Source of the DNA: Sphaeroforma arctica JP610
Taxonomy: Eukaryota; Opisthokonta; Ichthyosporea; Ichthyophonida
NCBI RefSeq assembly: GCF_001186125.1
Contig: NW_014040440.1
Span: 80,446-106,506 of the forward strand
Reading direction: 5' to 3'
Length of the DNA: 26,061 bases
Position numbers and translations under genes: made by a program
Notes under the pieces: model-generated
Told to the model about the DNA's origin: nothing
The model's database searches: none
What the model saw: only the letters and a program-made list of their open reading frames with translations
Shown here: one piece after another, positions 18,950-26,061 of the stretch
Layout: the number at the start of each line of letters is the position of its first letter
Numbering within the stretch: the first letter of the stretch is position 1

Positions 18950-20710
18950 TACCTGTGTTCATATAAAATGTGTCTATTGATTAACATCTCTACGACCATT
19001 GCAAAATATAATTGGTAAGATATAAGCATACTTCCACTGCTATGCAAAAGAAATGTAGGTTTACCAACCTTACCTCTCGTGAAAGCACGACGAAGATATT
19101 CACTCGCCGATTGACACGTTCTATATGCATTCGTACCCCTGCTATATTTTTCAGGGTCACATTTTGAATGCTTGTGAATTGCCCGACTGCTAGCAACCGT
19201 GGCGGTATATTGCATGTCATAATTTCCGGTAGTAGTTTTTCAATTTCAAATTCTCTATCGCCCATAACAGAACATCTTCTGGGTTATTTGTCAAACAATC
19301 CTTTATACATGCCTGTGCCAGCTACAGGTCACTGATGCGGCCAGGATACAAAGGTGATTCATAAGCACAATGACCTGCTACTGACATAGCCACTAATTGT
19401 TTGGCTACACTGTGCTGTTTATATTTACTACTTGAAGCTGTTTGGAATGATTAATATCACCAATTTCTATGAAAATTATATTGCATCTACTAGAATGGCA
19501 AGACCTGAATATTCCTCCCGAAAACAAAGAAACCGCAAACCATCTGTTATATCTGAACGTAGTCGATGCATAGGGTCGTACGCTGGATGTGCAAAGAAAG
19601 AAAGTAGGGCTTAATTCATATCCCGTAATATATTTCAACTGGATGTGTGCATTCGATTCCGAACATATGCCCTACAACCTGTACCTCTTCATCATGTCTG
19701 ACTTTGACGAACCACATTAGAAGTGCATCATCAAATGACTTTGTGCGTGCTCCTGGATATTAATAGATGAGATTACTGGATATTATCTTAAAAAAATCAG
19801 CATATTTCCGGTGAGGTTGGCAACTAGTCCGAAACATTAAGTTTGTCTCTGTTTCAATCAAAATATATTTGTGCGATAGCATAGCAACATGCAAAGTTTC
19901 ACGTATTCGTTTACTAGCCGACGCACGCCGTGTTTCCATATCCCTCATTGCTAGTTCAGTCTCTGCGGCTTCCAACTGTTCTCGGAGTGTTCGTATTGTG
20001 GTGTTATCCTGTTTACGTATGCTTTCGATCGTAGCATCTCGTTTCGCGATTTTAGCGATCGAACTTGCCAATGCCTATCGCTATCCCTGAAGCTCTTGAT
20101 CTTTCTCTGCACCAGATGGTATTCTGTATTTATCTGTGACGTTGCGCCGCTATTACGTGAGCCATGACGCAGTAAGGGTGCCCAGGTGCTTACAAGTGGT
20201 CTCTGTACACGTTCGCTGCTAATTCAAGTTGCGTCTGATGAGCATCCTCCTTGCGTTGATGACTTACGACGTGTGCATAATATATTTCTTCAGTCATGGG
20301 CACCGCATTAAAATAGAGTGTCTTGACCTTACCACTACAATTTAAGAACTCCTCACGTATGTGTTCTGTTTATCACATAAAAATAGTAACTTATTGTATT
20401 CAACCTCAAACCGCTGTTGCATGGTTCGTTTATTACATCGTCCTAATCGCTTCATCCAGACCATAAATCGATCTTAACGCCTATACGGGACACGCCGCCC
20501 GGGGGTTTGTGCACTAATTTCATCACTACAGTATTCTGCGTTACAACGTGTCGTACTGCGACTGAATGAGCGACCATAAGGTATGTTTGCCGCAGCCAGC
20601 TTAAAGTGTGCATACATATGTGTAGTGCACGTGTGGTAAAATTGATCATATACGACAAGTTACGCTTGGAAGCGGTTTTGGAAATTTGTTATAAAAATAT
20701 ATATTTCTCA
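18950..20710 (-). pseudogene. Coding remnants of unknown family, minus strand
   Basis: Several protein-like stretches follow each other on the minus strand. From right to left: a region near 20350-20690 (VVYDQFYHTCTTHMYAHF, then MVWMKRLGRCNKRTMQQRF); one near 20194-20370 (TLYFNAVPMTEEIYYAHVV, SHQRKEDAHQTQLEL) ending at a CTT|GTAAGC splice-donor-like site at 20193; a coiled coil at 19760-20071 (RTLREQLEAAETELAMRDME); one near 19600-19740 (FDDALLMWFVKVRHDEEVQV); and one near 19075-19215 (NAYRTCQSASEYLRRAFTRG) ending at a GTAAGG donor-like site. Stops and frame changes interrupt them. Either this is a decayed gene with some old introns, or a spliced gene whose introns I cannot place. I do not recognise the family, and an origin from an old mobile or viral element is possible. 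Confidence 0.4.
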
Positions 20711-20833
20711 GAGGTCTATTGATAACATCATCCAATACGCGCAACAGTATACGAACACATCGGAGACGGTATCCTTGAAAACTACTAATGGCACCGCTAA
20801 CTTGCGAGCTAACCTTGCTTAAGTACGAACCCT

Positions 20834-20839
20834 TTTATT
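20834..20839 (-). terminator. Polyadenylation signal of the XAP5/FAM50 gene
   Basis: AATAAA on the minus strand, about 16 bases after the stop codon at 20856-20858. It is the canonical hexamer, close enough that the 3' untranslated region would be very short. Confidence 0.6.
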
Positions 20840-20855
20840 TAGTGAGAGTTTATCG

Positions 20856-23800
20856 CTACTTAATTTTGTAGGATCCGTAGTCCTTCTGCGGATCGTACTC
20901 CTCCCAATTGCTGGTTTAATAGAAGAAACAAGATTTTAATTAGTAGGAAGGTTGATGTGACGGAATTATAAACGAAGGACGACAAGGAGTGAGCACGTTG
21001 GTAACTCAATTGACAATGCTCAGCAACAATAAATGTCGGGAGCAAATCGCTCCTACCTTGCCGGGAAGATGTGTTTGTTTTTGTCGAACCAGCTGCGTGT
21101 GACTATTTTACCAGCGTGAGTCTGTCATTAAAGAGGGTTTTTAACAAAAAGGGGTGAGCTGAAACACAAAACACAAATGCTATTTGCGGAACAGCTGTAG
21201 TAGTATCAGGAAATAGAAAATCTTATGGGCGGATCAATGGCATCGACATAGCAACAGAACTTTCGACAGAATCGTCTCACCCACACATAGCGTATCAGAT
21301 CAATACTACCTCGTCTTTCTCTACTGTGGCATCGGAAACCATACGTATATCATCGTGCACATCGAATTTGAATAGCGGCCCAGACTTCCCGCGCGCTTTA
21401 TTGATGATAAATTCGTAGAAGGTAAAATGCTGCACGAAGAAGAGGCAGGCTAGATGTTAGGAAAATAGTATCCACAGTTAAACAGCACAGATCAAGCAAA
21501 ACCGTTGCATTTTCCCTGGAAACATATCTGATCGAAAGCAACCTTGTGTGTACATTGATTTTGGTATTTCAATGTTCAAACCACTGCTACAATGCTTTGC
21601 ATATTCTGAAGTTCAGATTTAAAAATTATGACAATTCAGTATTCGCGGATAAAAGGATACAAACATGATTTCGAACTGAGGAGTTCTACACCCAAATTCA
21701 ATGTGAGACATACATGAGCAATTATTAAATCCTCTTTGATATACAGGAGGCTGTCCACAGATATCGACCGCAGATCATGAAATTCGTATCTCAACGTTTC
21801 CAGGCATTTCTCTAGAAACTTCCTGATCGAGTCACCCTTCTTGACCTACGAAGCAGTGGATTAGTGTCAGCCATCAGCGCTAAATGACGGAAACATACTG
21901 CAATATAATGAGCTTTAACAAGATCAGTGGCAAAATTATGCGAGACACACAACGTGAGAGAAGGATCGAGAGTGACATAGGGACGGTGCTTATGTACAAA
22001 GGCGTTCATGTTCGCTAAAGAACCATATATCAAATCCAGCCTAATCTGAACATTCATCAGTCTGTCAAGCACAATTTCTCATGGCATGAAACATGAGTGG
22101 CCATACCTGTACTACTCGGCGATGACCACCGCCGTCCCAGTAACTGTAAGTTATACTAATAGGTTCGTCTTGTATTTTTTTTTGTTTCTCCAGCCAAGTC
22201 TTCGCAAGTTTCTCACGAATGCCATTCTCTATATCCTCTCGTTCTTTATCGGGCAGGAATGATGTATCAACGGACGGATCCTTCTTCGCTTTCTTACTGC
22301 TCACAATAATTCGTTCTGCTGAAGCCCCCGCGAGTTCCTCGTCATCGCCATCCTCTGGGTTGATCGGTGGTGTGGGAGTACTATTAAAGCAACAGTAGGA
22401 CAGCTACACAATTCCCACAAGGATACAACAACACTTAAGGGACCAAAACTTTTTGTTTTGCGCTAGGAGAGAATCTACTCGACGTGCGGATAATTGGAAA
22501 TCTAAGTTGCACACACACAGAACACATGCACATGCCAAGCACACGTTTGAATACGGTGGGTTTAGAAATGCAATCTATACGATAACTTTCGATCGAACGG
22601 GTCTCATGGACCTATCGGTTTTGCCTTCATTCGATACGCCGTGCGAGACACAACACAGAAGAATTCTGATAGACTCAGAGTCGGTGGACTCGCTCACGTA
22701 AAACACAACTGCCCCGGGGAGCGCTTATATCATCTCAAAGGCACAACATAGCAAATGCAAGGCAATTCAGCGAGACATCCAGAATAGTCAAACCCACAGT
22801 ATATTGAGACAGGTATCACAGGGCACACTAACTTTCAGCCTACCATCGTGGTCGAATGACAACACTGTGGTCCGCTTCTGTTCCTTTCGCCGCCTCTTCC
22901 TGTCTTCTCTGTGAACGAGGATGCAAGATAGAAGGCTCGAGACAAATCGTTTACAGTTCATAGCTCAAATATGCATAAGTCGCGAATCCGTTAGAAGCAC
23001 CAGGCGTGATCGCAAGGGAGCTAGTAAATAGCAAATTGGTTCAAAGGAAGGGCTATAGTTGAAGCCATCGATAAATTAGTTCCAGCCAGGATGTTTCTAT
23101 TGCATTCTAGTTGGGAATTAGTTGCGCATACTTTTTTTTCTGTGCCAATCTCTCTTTCACCTCTCTTTCTTCCCGTTCTTTCTCTGCCTCAATCCGCGCA
23201 CGAGTGTTCTTGAAATCATTCAGCTTTACCAGGCCCACCGTGCTCTGTGTCATTTGCGATGCGGTCCAATCTATGGTAGACTGAAACTTCGTCTTCATGT
23301 CTTTCAACCCAGTTTTATTAGCCTGGTATTAGAAGGAGGATGCACACTTCCAAATTAGCCACGGATTTCATTAGTTCCGGGTACATCCTGGATCATATAT
23401 GCCCGCCACTTTGACCATTTTCAATTGACATAATTATATATGCGTGTATGAACTATACCATAGCAGTATATGTGGTATTTTAGACAGCAGATCGGAGGCT
23501 CATTCTCTTTTAAATATAGGCACGTATCCGCAGAACGGGTAGAAGAAGTCGGTTGGCATGTTATTGTACAACACATGTGTATCCAAAAACGAATACTATA
23601 TAGCTGTGCACCTTAATATGGCATACAAAAACACAGACACACACATGTATATATACACCGAAATGAGTAATTTACATATATAAGTCGATAACACACACAG
23701 ACACAGACACAGACACAGACACACATATGTATATGTACACCGAAATGAGTAATTTACATATATAAGTCGATAACACACACACACACACACAGACACACAT

Positions 23801-25111
23801 ATGTATATAAACACCGAAATGAGTAATTTACATATATAAGTCGATAACACACACACACACACACACATAGACACACATATGTATATATACACCGAAATGA
23901 GTAATTTACATATATAAGTCGATAACACACAAACACACACACATATATATAATACAAACAAACAAACAAAAACACACGCACACACACATATATATACATA
24001 ATACAAACAAACAAACAAAAACACACGCACAAACATATATATATACATAATACAAACAAACAAACAAAAACACACGCACACACACATATATAAACGTATA
24101 CGTGAAAAACGATACATTCACACACCAATACACTCACGGGCACACATACGCACATACACATATATATAAACATAAAAATGTAAAACGGTACACAGACACA
24201 GACACACACTCACACGCACATCTATTATATATATATGTATATATATATATATGAGTAAATAAATATACATATTTGAGACACACATACACAGACACACATA
24301 TATATATATATCACATACGGACATACATACATAAATAGATGAATACATAAATGCATACATACATACATATACACACACACATACATACAGACCTACAAAC
24401 ATATATCCATACAAACATTCATTCATACATACATACATGCATACATACATACATATATATACTTACATAATATATATATATATATATATATACCTACATA
24501 CTTGCAAATATCCTAATAAAAATGAATACATTAATTCGCATGTGAGCGAGAATATACATATATATATATATATATAAATATAAATGAACATCGAACTTTT
24601 GTATTTTTACAGAAGGATACAAATAGTATTACATAGGTGCATTTCCGGCACTAACTCGATTGTCGATAGAGCATTTTCAGCACAGGCAAAGTGTCCTTCG
24701 ACCCGGAAAACACCCTAGGAAGAATACAAAATCACAATTGACCGATATCTTCAGTATCTTCACGCCATATCGCATCCGTTTATCTCTAACAAGCGCATAT
24801 TGTCACACACACACTAGTGCCATACCATAGTGATGACCACTCACAATCGTTAGCTAGAACCACACGCATAACAGTTGCCACACATATCTTAAAAATAACT
24901 ACACACACACCTTAGTAATAATCACTCACACACCATAATGTGAAGCACACAAACCATAATCATAGCCAGTCACACAACTTAGTGATGACTGTACACATAC
25001 CTTAGAAATTGTCTCGCGTTGCCTCTCCGCGTCCAGCGATGCAGCTTCGCGTCGTTTAACAAGCATCAAGGCTCTGTCGGCCTCAGAACCGGCCCCCTTA
25101 TATTCCGCCAT
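20856..25111 (-). CDS. FAM50A-like (XAP5): XAP5/FAM50-family nuclear protein, eight exons
   Basis: Complete spliced gene. Exons on the minus strand: 25001-25111, 23132-23322, 22844-22908, 22107-22354, 21714-21845, 21310-21429, 21057-21121, 20856-20910. They sum to 987 nt, giving 328 residues plus TAG; human FAM50A is of similar length. All seven introns are GT-AG (1678, 223, 489, 261, 284, 188 and 146 bp). Landmarks shared with the family: [14 protein letters not shown] at the start, [86 protein letters not shown], then [13 protein letters not shown] and a YDPQKDY end. The middle is highly charged and probably coiled. FAM50/XAP5 proteins are nuclear and have been linked to spliceosome function. 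The exon 4 acceptor was chosen because it alone keeps phase with exon 3. The gene looks intact and is the best host anchor here. Confidence 0.95.
23656..23935 (+). repeat. Minisatellite 1: four copies, 74-82 bp apart
   Basis: The core CACCGAAATGAGTAATTTAC followed by ATATATAAGTCGATAACACA begins at 23656, 23738, 23812 and 23890. Cores are almost identical, while the CA-rich spacers between them vary in length. Copy spacing changes of this type come from slippage in the CA part. Confidence 0.95.
23951..24085 (+). repeat. Minisatellite 2: three copies of 49 bp
   Basis: AATACAAACAAACAAACAAA plus AACACACGCAC recurs from 23951, 24000 and 24049, with a (TA)n spacer. The period is exactly 49 bp. Confidence 0.93.
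24810..25000. repeat. Degenerate CA-rich repeats next to the exon 1 donor
   Basis: Loose copies of a CACACAC...TTAGTGATGACTACTCACA-like unit can be seen around 24812-24850, 24905-24935 and 24970-25000. The last one runs up to the splice donor of XAP5/FAM50 exon 1. They are much more diverged than the minisatellites further inside the intron. Confidence 0.5.
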
Positions 25112-25709
25112 AGTTGTACGGTAAGTTTACCTTCTAAGCGTTTAGGCTATCGGTTCAATACTGTAAATGATCAATATATACAGCTTGTGTCAGGTCTGTA
25201 TCTGTAACCATTTAGATATGTATTTAAATACGGCTATATATACCATCATAGCACCCACGTTTATACTTAATACTATTTACATCACATATAAAAACCTTCG
25301 GCTTCGCGCCTGCGGCATATTGTATAAACTTTTTTACTCTGTGTTTTTGTAAAAATAAAATGAAATAAAAAAAGTTTAGAAAAATTACTGTAAAATAAAA
25401 TAGATGATTTCAGCTGATGTAATTAGAATAAAAATCTTAAATTTGAATATACATATTTTACGTACATACGTACGTCTAGATTGTATTAATCCCCACATAC
25501 ACAGGTTGATGAGATACTGCACCAAACATTTGCAGCTTGCCCAGCATTTCAACATACGAGCGTTGGTCTACGGTAATCTGTTAATACTTACTGCCTAAAC
25601 ATTCTTTGTATCTGAAAAGGGTATTTGGTTGTTAACGATACTTGTATTGTAATTGTACTTGAATAATACATATGGAGACGAGTGTCATTTGATTTTATTT
25701 ACGCAAAGA
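25112..25709. promoter_or_regulatory. Divergent intergenic region, likely shared promoter
   Basis: About 600 bp between the ATG of XAP5/FAM50 (minus, 25111) and the ATG of the next gene (plus, 25710). It is AT-rich, with A/T runs at 25330-25440, and has no convincing long coding frame. Both promoters must lie here or inside first introns. I can assign no TATA box or factor site with confidence. Confidence 0.45.
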
Positions 25710-26061
25710 ATGGACGTATTTGATTCCGAGTCCGATCAGCAGTTGGATTTGGCAGAGAGAGAGGAGGTTCTAGGTGAACTCGAGAAGACTATCAACAACC
25801 TAGCACAACAGGTAGAAAAAGCTCCACCGGACAGTGAGAGTATATCACACTCTCACCCCGACTCCATAAATGGTGGACTATTACACAGTAATGTAAATGA
25901 TGCACTCGAAGGGAGGCTATCACCTGGGGAAAGGGATGTGAGGAGAGGCAGTGGGAATGCTTCGCCTCGAATAAGCACTATTAGCAGGTTGAAGCGGAAT
26001 ACCAGGCTATATTTGGAGCCATGGGTCAGGGTCTGGTTGTTGATATCTGGTGTACTGTATG
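25710..26061 (+). CDS. Start of an unrecognised host gene, cut by the right edge
   Basis: ATG at 25710 in a good start context (AAGAATGG: purine at -3, G at +4) opens a frame of 117 codons that is still open at the window edge. It begins MDVFDSESDQQLDLAEREEV with an acidic and Gln-rich N-terminus and a short heptad-like helix (LGELEKTINNLAQQVEK). A Ser/Asp/His-rich, probably disordered stretch follows, then a basic patch (RISTISRLKRNTRLY) and EPWVRVWLLISGVLY at the very edge, which may start a membrane helix. I do not recognise the family. An internal CAACAG|GTAGAA could be a splice donor, so the frame might not all be exonic. Base and codon use look like the XAP5/FAM50 exons. Confidence 0.6.
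   Translation, partial: MDVFDSESDQQLDLAEREEVLGELEKTINNLAQQVEKAPPDSESISHSHPDSINGGLLHSNVNDALEGRLSPGERDVRRGSGNASPRISTISRLKRNTRLYLEPWVRVWLLISGVLY

Larger units (their letters stand above)
23590..24600. repeat. Satellite-rich block inside intron 1 of XAP5/FAM50
   Basis: About 1 kb of simple and tandem repeats: (CA)n and (CAGA)n runs, (TA)n runs near 24220-24250 and 24470-24490, (CATA)n near 24310-24465, and two minisatellites listed separately. It fills most of the 1678-bp first intron. Long minus-strand open frames across it (rich in Cys-Val and Tyr-Ile) come from the repeat and are not genes. Confidence 0.95.

Noticed and set aside
19600-19740. CENP-B/Tigger-like DNA-binding start in the FDDALLMWF stretch
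   Set aside because: Only about nine residues resemble it. The expected downstream helix and DDE transposase motifs are not seen.
18950-20710. A changed genetic code with TAA/TAG read as Gln, suggested by interruptions in the unknown minus-strand remnants
   Set aside because: The XAP5/FAM50 gene in the same window has 328 codons with no internal TAA or TAG, codes all its Gln by CAA/CAG and ends in TAG. C-to-T decay explains the remnants equally well.
23640-24085. CRISPR-like array from regularly spaced repeats
   Set aside because: The spacers are simple CA/TA repeats, the host is a eukaryote and the block lies in an intron, so these are minisatellites.
23596-24450. Minus-strand open frames of 75-173 codons rich in Cys, Val and Tyr
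   Set aside because: They are translations of CA/TA microsatellite in several frames and lie inside intron 1 of XAP5/FAM50.

Overview
The window is nuclear DNA from a eukaryote. Its one fully readable host gene has eight exons joined by GT-AG introns, and most of the rest is old Ty3/gypsy-type LTR retroelement sequence. The mix of a spliced XAP5/FAM50 gene, chromodomain gypsy elements, large AT-rich intergenic tracts and microsatellite-filled introns fits a unicellular eukaryote or an early-branching opisthokont. I cannot name the lineage from sequence alone. A run of 20 N at 10359-10378 marks an assembly gap.

Layout. (1) Positions 1-2850 hold an inverted LTR arrangement. A minus-strand LTR followed by a gag-like reading frame runs off the left edge. 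It sits head to head with a plus-strand 3' pol piece (Dam-like end plus integrase) that is closed by a plus-strand LTR. (2) Positions 3127-11092 hold a long, broken chromodomain Ty3/gypsy fossil in the order leader, gag, protease, RT, RNase H, Dam-like domain, integrase, chromodomain, LTR. (3) Positions 11093-15240 hold no gene I can support. From about 12 kb this tract is T/G-rich on the plus strand and contains a repeated small hairpin. (4) Positions 15240-17820 hold a second broken gypsy fossil, related to the element in region 1. (5) Positions 17900-20710 hold coding-like remnants of unknown family on both strands. (6) Positions 20834-25111 hold a complete XAP5/FAM50-family gene on the minus strand, with satellite repeats stacked in its first intron. 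(7) From 25710 to the right edge lies the start of a divergently transcribed host gene.

How the parts relate. The retroelement genes are remnants of replication modules and are not working genes. Their most notable shared trait is a domain resembling phage Dam N6-adenine methyltransferase. It lies between RNase H and integrase where the order can be read, and it appears in all three fossils although they belong to at least two lineages. The XAP5/FAM50 gene and the gene at 25710 face away from each other across about 600 bp and probably share a promoter region.
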